From contig CAZHFN010000026.1 in assembly GCA_964531105.1 (NCBI GenBank), forward strand, positions 1-27,918: DNA of 27,918 bases, written 5' to 3'. The DNA is from UBA2256 sp964531105. Its GTDB lineage: Bacteria > Spirochaetota > Spirochaetia > Treponematales > Rectinemataceae. The notes beneath the pieces were generated by a model. It was not told where the DNA came from. It made no database searches and saw only the letters and a list, made by a program, of their open reading frames with translations. The position numbers were made by a program, and so were the translations under genes. Positions 15,881-23,466 of the stretch are shown one piece after another. Positions within the stretch are counted from its first letter, which is position 1; every line of letters begins with the position of its first letter.

Positions 15881-17422
15881 ATGAGTACTCTAATTGCATT
15901 GGTCGCTATCGCGATCTATGTGATCTTCTACTTCACCTACGGTAAGAAGATCCGCGATAACGTCCTACAAAGTAAAAAGGCGCCCGAAGCCCCGTCCAAG
16001 AGGCTCGAAGACGGCGTCGATTACGTTCCAACTTCCAAGTACGTCCTTTTTGGCCACCACTTCGCCTCCATCGCCGGAGCCGGTCCCATCACCGGTCCCG
16101 CCATGGCTGTCGCCTGGGGCTGGCTGCCTGGACTTCTCTGGATCTGGTTCGGCAATATCTTCCTTGGCGCCATCCACGACTATCTGTCCCTGGTGGCATC
16201 CATCCGCTACGACGGACGCTCCATGCAGTTCGTCGCCCAGGACGTAATCGGCAAGAAGGCAGGCAAAACCTTCAGCTGGTTCATCCTCTTCCTCTGCATC
16301 CTGGTAGTGGCTGCCTTCGGCGATATTGTCGCCGGTCAGTTTGCCGCCGATGGACGCGTTTTCTTCTCCTTCGTATTCTTCTGCGTCGCCGCAGTAATCG
16401 CGGGCTACTTCATGTACAAGTCCAAGCTCGGCCTGGGCAAGGGCACGATCATCGGTATTGCTTTAGTTATTCTCGCCTTCTGGCTGGGCGAAATGCTCCC
16501 GGTCAAGTGGGCCAAGGATATCTATTTCCTCATCATCTTCGTCTACATCGTTCTGGCATCCACGTTGCCGGTTAACCTCCTTCTCCAGCCTCGAGACTAT
16601 CTGTCATCTTATTTCCTTTATTTCGGCCTCCTGGTTGGAAGCATCGCAGCTCTGTTCAGTTTCAAAGCCCTGGACGCCATTCCCGCCTTCACATCCTTTA
16701 GCGCCAAGCTCATCGGACCGGCGGGCAATCTCCAGCCTTCGCCGTTCTGGCCAACGGTTCCGCTTATCATTGCCTGTGGCGCCCTCTCGGGCTTCCACTC
16801 CCTGGTCTCCGCGGGAACCTCATCCAAGCAACTCAAGACCGAAACCGACGGTCTCTTCGTTGGCTACGGCGCCATGCTCGTGGAAGGTTTCCTGGCCACC
16901 CTGGTCGTGATTTCAATCGCGGGATGGGGTGTCCTGGCCATGGGCGACAAGGTGCTATCCACACCGGCTCTGGGTCGTTTTGTCAATTCCTTCGCCAAGA
17001 TGGTAAGCATGCAGATCCCATTCCTGGGTGAAAGCTTCATGAGGCTCTTTGCCGCTGTCTGGGTNNNNNNNNNNNNNNNNNNNNNNNNNNNNNNNNNNNN
17101 NNNNNNNNNNNNNNNNNNNNNNNNNNNNNNNNNNNNNNNNNNNNNNNNNNNNNNNNNNNNNNNNAACCAGAAGCTCAAGGTAAAGTTTGTGGTAGCCACC
17201 GTATTGCCCGCCCTGCTGCTGTGGGTAACGGTAGTCGCCGCCCTTGTCTGGTACGAGATTGTGATCATCCCCGTATTCTTCATCGATATGGCCAAGACCA
17301 CCAACGTCATCACCGGCGTTGTTGTTGGATTGATCAACCTCTTCATGCTCTATCTCAGCTTCGTGATGCTCTTTGGCTTCAGGAAGAAGTGGGCAGAGCG
17401 GAACGTCACGGCAAAAGCCTAA
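15881..17422 (+). CDS. cstA: CstA/BtsT-family carbon-starvation transporter (gap inside)
   Basis: A multi-pass inner-membrane protein with the conserved CstA opening GHHFASIAGAGPITGPAMA followed by WGWLPGLLWIWFGNIFLGAIHDY. Family members take up peptides or pyruvate; the E. coli homologues BtsT and CstA are pyruvate transporters. The start at ATG 15881 is fixed by AGGAGG 7 bases upstream; a longer frame from 15824 would begin inside the promoter. 394 codons precede the gap and 85 follow it (NQKLKVKFVV onward); the total of about 515 fits the shorter CstA subgroup. It is monocistronic, between its own promoter and a terminator. Substrate (pyruvate or peptide) not resolvable from sequence. Confidence 0.9.
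   Translation: MSTLIALVAIAIYVIFYFTYGKKIRDNVLQSKKAPEAPSKRLEDGVDYVPTSKYVLFGHHFASIAGAGPITGPAMAVAWGWLPGLLWIWFGNIFLGAIHDYLSLVASIRYDGRSMQFVAQDVIGKKAGKTFSWFILFLCILVVAAFGDIVAGQFAADGRVFFSFVFFCVAAVIAGYFMYKSKLGLGKGTIIGIALVILAFWLGEMLPVKWAKDIYFLIIFVYIVLASTLPVNLLLQPRDYLSSYFLYFGLLVGSIAALFSFKALDAIPAFTSFSAKLIGPAGNLQPSPFWPTVPLIIACGALSGFHSLVSAGTSSKQLKTETDGLFVGYGAMLVEGFLATLVVISIAGWGVLAMGDKVLSTPALGRFVNSFAKMVSMQIPFLGESFMRLFAAVWXXXXXXXXXXXXXXXXXXXXXXXXXXXXXXXXXXNQKLKVKFVVATVLPALLLWVTVVAALVWYEIVIIPVFFIDMAKTTNVITGVVVGLINLFMLYLSFVMLFGFRKKWAERNVTAKA
17065..17164. other. Scaffold gap (100 N) inside cstA
   Basis: Exactly 100 N. Both flanks are CstA-like membrane sequence, so a real gene is simply interrupted by missing data. 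Confidence 0.98.
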
Positions 17423-17481
17423 TACCTGTCCGTAAGCCTGTTACCCATCAGGGGCGGGCTTACAGCAGAAAAAAGTGGCAA

Positions 17482-17515
17482 GGCTGCCCGGGAGAATAAC
17501 CTGGGCAGCCTTTTT
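17482..17515 (+). terminator. Intrinsic terminator after cstA
   Basis: GGCTGCCC (17482-17489) pairs with GGGCAGCC (17503-17510), directly followed by TTTTT. Confidence 0.88.
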
Positions 17516-17518
17516 ATA

Positions 17519-17553
17519 GCCCCTGGTGATACTTTTTTTTGCCCCTAGTGATA
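17519..17553. repeat. Direct repeat with 22-bp spacing
   Basis: GCCCCTGGTGATA (17519-17531) and GCCCCTAGTGATA (17541-17553) differ at one base. The 22-bp spacing puts both on the same face of the helix (two turns), as for tandem operator sites. They lie about 60-90 bp upstream of the predicted promoter of the ArsA operon; alternatively a simple duplication. Confidence 0.4.
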
Positions 17554-17607
17554 ATTAAGGCTGATGAGGCGAAGCCCTTACATAGGCTGCGCACTATGTT
17601 TGTAAGC

Positions 17608-17637
17608 TTGTCCGATTGAGCAAGCCGAGAGTATACT
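17608..17637 (+). promoter_or_regulatory. Candidate sigma-70 promoter of the ArsA operon
   Basis: TTGTCC (17608-17613), 18-base spacer, TATACT (17632-17637). Predicted start near 17644, about 50 bases before the first gene. Confidence 0.5.
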
Positions 17638-17646
17638 GTCATGACA
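17637..17646. promoter_or_regulatory. Palindrome TGTCATGACA at the predicted start site
   Basis: A perfect 10-bp palindrome that begins at the last base of the -10 box and covers the predicted transcription start. A repressor could sit here; the short length makes chance occurrence quite possible. Confidence 0.3.
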
Positions 17647-17696
17647 ATGATGGAACAGCGAATGCTCCGCGAGTCTTCTATCCAAGGATGCATGGC

Positions 17697-17978
17697 ATGC
17701 CTCGAAGTATTGGGCAATTTATAAAGTCAGCTCTCAGGGTGGCGTTGCAGGTTAATCGCGACAATGCGACCGATCTGCTGGAGTTTGAAGTCCGGGAAAT
17801 GGAAAATATTTTCAGCCTTCTCGTACTGGGTGGTTTTGCCGGCCTTCCCTCCATTCCCTCCCCTATCGCCATAGAAATTCTTCCATATATGGAAAAAGAA
17901 TTGTTAGTCCTTATTGCCCGTACCGACCTGGCTCAGGATCCCATTGGCGTGCTGGCCGGTATGATGGAAGTGGGATAA
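17697..17978 (+). CDS. Small uncharacterised protein, first gene of ArsA operon
   Basis: A 93-residue protein that I do not recognise. It has a basic helical N-terminus (PRSIGQFIKSALRVALQV), a central hydrophobic stretch (ENIFSLLVLGGFAGLPSIPSPIAIEILPYM) that may be one weak membrane segment, and a C-terminal VLIARTDLAQDPIGVLAGMMEVG. The start at ATG 17697 has AAGGA 8 bases upstream; two earlier in-frame starts (17688, 17616) are less well placed or overlap the promoter. It lies 9 bases before the ArsA-like gene, so it is co-transcribed and probably works with that ATPase, e.g. as a membrane partner or substrate adaptor; this is inference from position. Confidence 0.6.
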   Translation: MPRSIGQFIKSALRVALQVNRDNATDLLEFEVREMENIFSLLVLGGFAGLPSIPSPIAIEILPYMEKELLVLIARTDLAQDPIGVLAGMMEVG

Positions 17979-17987
17979 GGAGACAGC

Positions 17988-18914
17988 ATGAATTACACAG
18001 CTTTTTTTCTAGGGAAGGGCGGAGTAGGAAAGACAACACTCTCCAGCGCTTTTGCACTTTCCCTGTCCAGAGCCGGAAAGAAAGTGCTCATTGCATCCCT
18101 CGATCCTGCCCATAATCTCGGTGATATTTTAGGGACTAAACTCTCGGGCGAGCCTAAATCCATAGAGTCGGACTTGGATGCCCTGGAGGTGGATCTTGGC
18201 TTTTGGGTTACCAAGTACCTCGATGAAAGCCGCGCTCAGATGAAGGCCAACTACTCCTACAACACAACCTTTAACCTGGATTCTTTTTTCAATATCATGA
18301 AGTACTCACCCGGCACGGAAGAATATGCGGTACTCTGGGCTATTGAAGATATCCATTGCCGACTGGGGCCGCTTTACGACGTAGTAGTATTCGATACCCC
18401 ACCCACCGCCCTCTCTCTGCGTTTCCTTGCTTTGCCCACCATCTCTGGCCTGTGGGTGAAGGAATTGAGCCAATTGCGGGAAAAAATACTGAGCAAGCGC
18501 CAAACCGTAGCCCGAATCAACCCCGAATCGCCCATAGCCGCCAGCTGTGTAGATAAAGACGATGACAAGGTTTACGGACAACTCAAGAATGTGAACCTCA
18601 GGCTGAGAGGACTGGAGCACCTCTTTGCCAAAGAAAGCTTTATCAGTGTTATCGTCAATCCTGATCAGCTTTCGGTGGACGAGGCGCTGCGAATTCAAGA
18701 AGAACTCGGCAAACTGGACATACCAATCTCCGCGATATGCGTTAATAAAAAAGGCATGTCGGATATGGTATGGGCCCAGCATCCATCGCTGGCCGGTTAT
18801 TCCCAATTCAATTTTAATTTTACCCGGGATGGCATATCATCACGAGAAACCCTTATGGCTGTCGGGGCACAAGCCCTGGCCGCACACTTCTTAACCAGGA
18901 AAGAAAAAAAATGA
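17988..18914 (+). CDS. ArsA/Get3-type P-loop ATPase
   Basis: A 308-residue single-domain ATPase of the SIMIBI class. The deviant Walker A GKGGVGKTT is at residues 9-17, the switch I-type motif LDPAHNLGD at 38-46, and the switch II motif FDTPPTALSLRFLALP near 130-145, all as in ArsA and Get3/TRC40. No CxxC zinc motif of Get3 and no arsenite-binding Cys triad are evident, and no arsB or arsR lies nearby, so arsenite export is unlikely. AAGGAG precedes ATG 17988 by 7 bases. The TGA stop overlaps the next ATG (ATGA). With a MIP18/DUF59 gene in the same operon, a metal-cofactor or membrane-protein delivery role is more plausible. Confidence 0.85.
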   Translation: MNYTAFFLGKGGVGKTTLSSAFALSLSRAGKKVLIASLDPAHNLGDILGTKLSGEPKSIESDLDALEVDLGFWVTKYLDESRAQMKANYSYNTTFNLDSFFNIMKYSPGTEEYAVLWAIEDIHCRLGPLYDVVVFDTPPTALSLRFLALPTISGLWVKELSQLREKILSKRQTVARINPESPIAASCVDKDDDKVYGQLKNVNLRLRGLEHLFAKESFISVIVNPDQLSVDEALRIQEELGKLDIPISAICVNKKGMSDMVWAQHPSLAGYSQFNFNFTRDGISSRETLMAVGAQALAAHFLTRKEKK

Positions 18915-19540
18915 ACGTAGGCTATCTTATTCCGCTGCTTCTCCTCGGTATCGCCGGCTCTGCCCAGTATTTTTTGGGCATGAAGAAAAATCGCTGGCTG
19001 GGTCACCACATGTCGCAACAGGCAGAAAAGCTTTTAAAGCCTAAGGATACCGAGTACATAAATATCGGCGGCGCTATCGGCTATCATTTCAAGTACAAGC
19101 TCCGCGATCCCTGGAGCAATGCCAAAGGTTCCTACACCTTCATACCGCGGCATTCCCTGCTCTATGTTCCCTTCACGTATCTTGTGGGAAATAGAGACCG
19201 ATTTTTCATGAATCTCTTCACCGATAAAAAACTGATTGGCGAAGGTCATATTATAGAAAAAGGACACTTGAGTCATGCCAAGATAGATGGCGAATGGAGC
19301 ATGAGCAAAGAAGAGATCAAGCGTGGCGATAAAACATTTATCCTGATGTGGCGGCAAGAAAGTATTCTCCCTACCTTAAAGCGCACCTTTGAAACCATGC
19401 CTGAATTGGACAGTCTGGCGCATTTCTGCTGCTTCGACGACAATAAAACCTTCTTCCTCTACCTGAAGCCCAAGAAGGGAGAGATTGAAAACAATCTGCA
19501 ACACTTCCTTTCGGTATGTCCAGAATACTTTAAGCAATAG
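18911..19540 (+). CDS. Membrane-anchored uncharacterised protein
   Basis: A 209-residue protein that I do not recognise. The first 22 residues (MNVGYLIPLLLLGIAGSAQYFL) form one membrane anchor, and the rest is a soluble domain of mixed alpha/beta character with many aromatic residues (e.g. GGAIGYHFKYKLRDPWSNAKGSYTFIPRHS, WSMSKEEIKRGDKTFILMWRQE). The orientation cannot be settled: the positive residues right after the helix (MKKNRW) favour the cytoplasmic side by the positive-inside rule. Its ATG overlaps the ATPase stop by 4 bases, so translation is coupled and a physical partnership with the ATPase is likely. FCCF near residue 176 contains two adjacent Cys that could bind metal. Confidence 0.72.
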   Translation: MNVGYLIPLLLLGIAGSAQYFLGMKKNRWLGHHMSQQAEKLLKPKDTEYINIGGAIGYHFKYKLRDPWSNAKGSYTFIPRHSLLYVPFTYLVGNRDRFFMNLFTDKKLIGEGHIIEKGHLSHAKIDGEWSMSKEEIKRGDKTFILMWRQESILPTLKRTFETMPELDSLAHFCCFDDNKTFFLYLKPKKGEIENNLQHFLSVCPEYFKQ

Positions 19541-19553
19541 GAGGCTGTGGTAT

Positions 19554-19826
19554 ATGGATCCTTTGATTCAGAAGCGTATAGATGCAGCCCTTGCCAAGAT
19601 TATCGAGCCTCAGTCTGAACTGCCTATAGCGGATCTTGGACTGGTTTCTAACATTCGCTACAGCGAAAAACTTTCGAGCATCGAGATCAGCCTGGCTCAG
19701 GGCTTTCCCCGGGGAATGTGCCCGGCCTGTGCCGCCGTGGATGTGGTCACCGGTGAAGGCCTGCAGCGCCGTACCCGGGAGGCTTTCGAAAAAGAATTCC
19801 CCGAGTTACGCATAATTGTAGACTGA
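19554..19826 (+). CDS. MIP18/DUF59 family protein (SufT/PaaD-like)
   Basis: A 90-residue protein with the family plan: N-terminal helix (IQKRIDAALAKIIEPQ), IADLGLVSNIRY (the DLGLV-x-x-I core) and a Cys-containing loop, RGMCPACAAV, where the family usually has a T-x-P-x-C-P-type motif. Members (SufT, PaaD, eukaryotic CIA2) help assemble or deliver Fe-S clusters. The start at ATG 19554 is supported by AGGAGG 10 bases upstream; an earlier in-frame start would overlap the previous gene. It is the last gene of the ArsA-like operon and is followed by a terminator. Two Cys in CPAC make a metal-binding role plausible. Fairly confident in the fold, less in the function. Confidence 0.68.
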   Translation: MDPLIQKRIDAALAKIIEPQSELPIADLGLVSNIRYSEKLSSIEISLAQGFPRGMCPACAAVDVVTGEGLQRRTREAFEKEFPELRIIVD

Positions 19827-19841
19827 AGAAACTTGAATGTG

Positions 19842-19860
19842 AAAGGCTATAAGCCTTTTT
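19842..19860 (+). terminator. Terminator after the ArsA/DUF59 operon
   Basis: AAAGGCT (19842-19848), ATA loop, AGCCTTTTT (19852-19860): a 7-bp stem with a T-rich end. Confidence 0.7.
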
Positions 19861-19935
19861 AAATACGCCGCAGCTTTAAGCTTTAGTGCAGCGGGCAGCA
19901 AATACTTAGCGCGCACCGCGAAGGGAGAGACTGCT

Positions 19936-21065
19936 ATTCAGATTCCAGCCATCCTACAAATTTTAATTATTTTTGTTCTGGTTGTATTTCTTACATCTCG
20001 GAAAATGCAGCTTGGCTTTGCGGCCATTTTAGGCGGCTTGGCGATAGCCTTCTGGCGGGGGCTAAGCCTTTCTACTGTAGCGCAGACAATTCTTAAAGAC
20101 ATTTTCAGCGCCGATACTATTCTTTTAGTCTGCCTGATGTGTCTGATAATGATATTTTCCTCTGGCATGAAAAAGGCTGGCGCAATGGATAGGTTTGCCC
20201 GTTCCATTATCGCGGTAGCCCCTTCCAGACGTATTGCCGTCGCCTTGGCACCCATGCTCATCGGTACCCTTCCGGTTCCTGGTGGAGCTATTCTGTCGGC
20301 TCCCTTGGTGGAGTCTATGGCTTCTGAAAAAGATATAAGCCCGGAGAGCCTATCGGCGGCAAATTTTTATTTCAGGCATATAGTAGAGCTTTCCTGGCCC
20401 CTTTTTCCCGCATTTGTAATGACCCTCTCCCTGGCAGACATCTCGGCCGTCAAATTATTAAGCATTCATTTTTATTCGGCCCCTATCCTCTTCACCTTGG
20501 GTTTGATCTTCCTATTGCCCAAGAAATCCTGGGGGAGCATACGACAGGAAAAAACCATACAGGCAGGAGAAAAGCGAGAATCCTTTCTCGCAGGCATAGC
20601 CCCCTTGGCCATAGCTTTAGGAGGCTATGGAATCCTGGCTTTACTTTGGGGTTTGATTTCTCCATCCCTGGAAATTCCTTTCGCCATCAAGTCTCTTATA
20701 GGGCGTTATGCGACAATACTCCTTGGCCTTGGCACGGGCTGTCTCTATGTGGGCTTAGGAAAACAGGGCTTTTCGGTTTTTAAAGGAAGCATCCAGATAT
20801 CAACGTATCGGCTCATTATGGTGCTTATAGGGATAAGGATTTTTTCAGCCCTTCTAGGAGCTGCTGGTGTTGCCCAGGAAGCGGCGGTGGAAATGGAACG
20901 AAGCGGATTCCCTCCCGTGGTTGCCACAGCGCTTATTCCCTTGGCCGCCGGCTTGGTAACCGGCGTAGGCTATGGCTATGTGGGCCTCGCCTTTCCTATA
21001 GTATTTGGCATGATGTCGGCCCAGGGGGCTATTCCCAAAGAAGCTACAATTGCCTTGGCCGCCGC
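19936..21065 (+). CDS. DUF401 family permease, probable ATT start, 3' end in gap
   Basis: A multi-pass membrane protein of the DUF401 class, a relative of the GntP/CitM ion transporters, with conserved loops LAPMLIGTLPVPGGAILSAP and SAANFYFRHIVELSWPLFPA. The usual N-terminal helix is only obtained by reading upstream of ATG 20005 (IQIPAILQILIIFVLVVFLTSRK). The frame back to the upstream stop (19840-19842) has no ATG, GTG or TTG; ATT 19936 lies 8 bases after AGGGAG and is the best start. 376 codons are present to the gap, so some 30-60 C-terminal residues are missing. The substrate is unknown. The apparent fusion to the downstream aminotransferase is an artefact of the 100-N gap. Confidence 0.75.
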
Positions 21066-21165
21066 NNNNNNNNNNNNNNNNNNNNNNNNNNNNNNNNNNN
21101 NNNNNNNNNNNNNNNNNNNNNNNNNNNNNNNNNNNNNNNNNNNNNNNNNNNNNNNNNNNNNNNNN
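21066..21165. other. Scaffold gap (100 N) between permease and aminotransferase
   Basis: Exactly 100 N. The missing permease C-terminus plus the missing aminotransferase N-terminus (about 40-60 residues) exceed what 100 bases could encode, so the true gap is larger. Confidence 0.97.
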
Positions 21166-22263
21166 AACCTGCCCCCTCCTGCCCTCTTTAAGGAAACCCT
21201 GGCGGCTGTCGTCGCAGCCGATGATCCGGACCTTCACTCCTATATGCCTAATGCCGGCCTCCCCTCAGCCCGGGCGGCTATAGCAGCCCATCTTTCGGTT
21301 GAACAGGGAATAGCCCTGGAAGCCTCGCATGTAGTGGTTACTTGCGGAGCCGCCGGAGGCCTCAATATCGTTTTTAAAGCACTGCTGGAACCCGATGATG
21401 AAGTACTCGTCTCTTCACCTTATTTTGTGGAATACGGGTCTATCGCTGATAACCATGGAGGCAAACTCAAGGTAGTACCATCAGCGCCGGATTTCAGCCT
21501 GGATGTGGAGGCGCTGGAAGCCGCCATGGGTGCAAAGACTAAAATAATCCTGGTCAACACACCCAACAACCCTTCGGGCAAGATCTATTCTTCCGAATCC
21601 TTACGCCGCCTGGCCGAGGTTCTTAAAAGAAAAAGCACTGAATTAGGCCATATAATTTATCTTGTGTCCGACGAGCCCTATCGCAAACTCGTATACGATA
21701 ATTGCGAAGTGCCCTCGCCCCTCGCCTCATATAGCCATTCCATCCTGGTTACCTCCTACTCCAAGGACCTCTCCCTGCCTGGCGAGCGGATAGGCTATGT
21801 AGCCGTGAACCCAGCTGCCGATGATCTCGAGCTCCTACTCCCCGCCCTGAGCCTGGCTAACAGAATCCTGGGATTCGTAAACGCTCCTAGCCTTATGCAA
21901 AAGACAATCGCCGCGCTCTTGGAGCGCGAACTAAAGGACCCATCCCGGCAAGCCTGTGTGGATATTTCGGAGTATAAAAAGAAAAGAGATATCCTGGCCG
22001 AAGGACTGCGCAAGGCTGGGTATGAATTCAATATGCCCGAGGGAGCTTTCTACCTCTTTCCAAAAATTCCAGGAGGGGATGAGAATTTCCTGGATCTGTT
22101 GAAAAGGGAGAACATCCTCGTCGTGTCAGGGAAAAATTTCGGCTGCCCCGGCTATTTTAGAATCGCCTATTGCGTAGAAGATTCGGTACTGCGAGGCGCT
22201 CTGCCTGGATTCGAGAGAGCTATCAGAGAATACGGAAAAACAAGCCGGCAGCCTAAGTTATAG
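21166..22263 (+). CDS. PLP-dependent class I/II aminotransferase, 5' end in gap
   Basis: 365 C-terminal residues of a fold-type I aminotransferase. The visible motifs, numbered from the first base after the gap, are SYMPNAGLPSAR (25-36), NTPNNPSGK (131-139), SDEPY (168-172; Asp that binds the pyridine N, Tyr for the PLP hydroxyl), SYSKDLSLPGERIGY with Schiff-base K200, and FRIAYC near the C-terminus. It probably belongs to the aspartate/alanine transaminase group and could produce aspartate for the convergent asnA, but the substrate cannot be fixed from sequence. Start codon, promoter and about 40-60 residues lie in the gap. The stop is 10 bases from the convergent asnA stop. Confidence 0.88.
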   Translation, partial: NLPPPALFKETLAAVVAADDPDLHSYMPNAGLPSARAAIAAHLSVEQGIALEASHVVVTCGAAGGLNIVFKALLEPDDEVLVSSPYFVEYGSIADNHGGKLKVVPSAPDFSLDVEALEAAMGAKTKIILVNTPNNPSGKIYSSESLRRLAEVLKRKSTELGHIIYLVSDEPYRKLVYDNCEVPSPLASYSHSILVTSYSKDLSLPGERIGYVAVNPAADDLELLLPALSLANRILGFVNAPSLMQKTIAALLERELKDPSRQACVDISEYKKKRDILAEGLRKAGYEFNMPEGAFYLFPKIPGGDENFLDLLKRENILVVSGKNFGCPGYFRIAYCVEDSVLRGALPGFERAIREYGKTSRQPKL

Positions 22264-22273
22264 GCAGCCTGCA

Positions 22274-23308
22274 CTATAATAGGTTGATCCCCGCCTGTTT
22301 GCACTCTTCGCGCATCTTTTCAGGCCAGAGTCCTACCTGTATCTCGCCAATATGGGCCTTTCGCAGCATATACATGCAGAGCCTAGACTGACCTATGCCG
22401 CCGCCAATACAGAGCGGCAGGCTGCCTTCCAGAAGCTTTTTGTGGAAATACAAGCTCTTTCGCGATTCCTGGCCCCGAAGCGCCAACTGCAGCTCCAGCG
22501 CTTTGGAATCTACGCGAATTCCCATGGATGATAGTTCGAAAGCCTGCCTCAGCACGCTGTTCCACACGATAATATCGCCGTTCAAGCCCTTATGCCCTTC
22601 GGTGGTGGGGCTACTCCAATCGTCGTAGTCGGCTGCTCGTCCATCGTGGGGTTTGGCATCCGCCAAGTCTCCCCCTATGCCTATGAGGAAATATGCGCCG
22701 TATTCTTCTGCTAGGGCATTTTCCCTTTCTTTGGCGCTCAAGTTCGGATACCGCGCAAGGGCATCCTCGGCGTGCACGAAACTAATATCCTCGGGCAGCT
22801 CCAGGGGCAGTCCCGAGTACAAATCGTGCATCCTGAACTCCAGGCGCTTGAAGGAGGAATAGATCTTTCTCACTATGGCCTTTAGAAAGTCAAGGTTCCT
22901 GTCCGAAACATCTATTACCCGCTCCCAGTCCCACTGATCCACATAGAGCGAGTGAATGGCATCCAAATCCTCATCGGCCCTAATGGCGTTCATGTCGGTA
23001 TAGAGACCAAAACCAGGCTTGAATCCATACTCGGCCAGCGCCAAGCGCTTCCATTTGGCCAAAGAATGGACAATCTCCGCCCGGGCTCCGTCCATTGCCT
23101 TAACAGAAAACGAAACTGCTTTTTCGATGCCGTTGAGATCGTCGTTAATACCTAAGCCCGATAGGACGAAGAGCGGAGCGGTAACCCTGGTCAGATTCAG
23201 CTCAGTGGCCAGGCTAAGCTGGAAGAAGTCTTTGATCTCCTTGATAGCCCTTTCTGTTTCCTTGACACCGAGAAGCGATGTGTAGCCTCTGGGATATGCG
23301 TACTGCAT
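22274..23308 (-). CDS. asnA: Aspartate--ammonia ligase (asparagine synthetase A)
   Basis: A 344-residue enzyme that makes asparagine from aspartate, ammonia and ATP (via aspartyl-AMP). The sequence from ETERAIKEIKDFFQLSL through LNLTRVTAPLFVLSGLGINDDLNG, AEIVHSLAKWKRLAL, LYTDMNAIRADE and SLYVDQWDWERVI to GGGIGQSRLCMYMLRKAHIGEIQVGLWP is the full AsnA pattern, a class II aminoacyl-tRNA-synthetase-like fold. The start is ATG 23308 (MQYAYPRGY), with GGAGGC 4-9 bases upstream; the frame extends 11 codons further without support. Length is normal. A TTGACA upstream on the minus strand lacks a good -10 at 16-18 bp. It is convergent with a transaminase gene, which fits aspartate supply. Confidence 0.95.
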   Translation of the reverse strand: MQYAYPRGYTSLLGVKETERAIKEIKDFFQLSLATELNLTRVTAPLFVLSGLGINDDLNGIEKAVSFSVKAMDGARAEIVHSLAKWKRLALAEYGFKPGFGLYTDMNAIRADEDLDAIHSLYVDQWDWERVIDVSDRNLDFLKAIVRKIYSSFKRLEFRMHDLYSGLPLELPEDISFVHAEDALARYPNLSAKERENALAEEYGAYFLIGIGGDLADAKPHDGRAADYDDWSSPTTEGHKGLNGDIIVWNSVLRQAFELSSMGIRVDSKALELQLALRGQESRKSLYFHKKLLEGSLPLCIGGGIGQSRLCMYMLRKAHIGEIQVGLWPEKMREECKQAGINLL

Positions 23309-23399
23309 GATGCCTCCAAAATTTCGCGCCGCGGCGGGCAATGCTCTATAGTCTTGAAAGCACTATCCCCTGTCAATCATCGGCAAGCCGCTATTTATA

Positions 23400-23428
23400 T
23401 TGACAGTATACATAATTCCAGCTAATAC
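23400..23428 (+). promoter_or_regulatory. Sigma-70 promoter of the exported PNPOx-like gene
   Basis: TTGACA (23400-23405), 17-base spacer, TAATAC (23423-23428). Predicted start near 23435, giving a leader of about 32 bases that includes AAGGAAGG. Confidence 0.68.
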
Positions 23429-23466
23429 TCATGGAAAGTTCACTCATGAATTAAGGAAGGTACCTG

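Noticed and set aside
17988..18914. Arsenite efflux (ArsA of an ars operon)
   Set aside because: No arsB, arsR, arsD or arsC neighbours and no obvious arsenite-binding Cys triad; only the ATPase family is supported.
22245..22285. GGCAGCC repeats between the aminotransferase and asnA stops as a terminator
   Set aside because: The two copies are direct, not inverted, so they do not form a hairpin.
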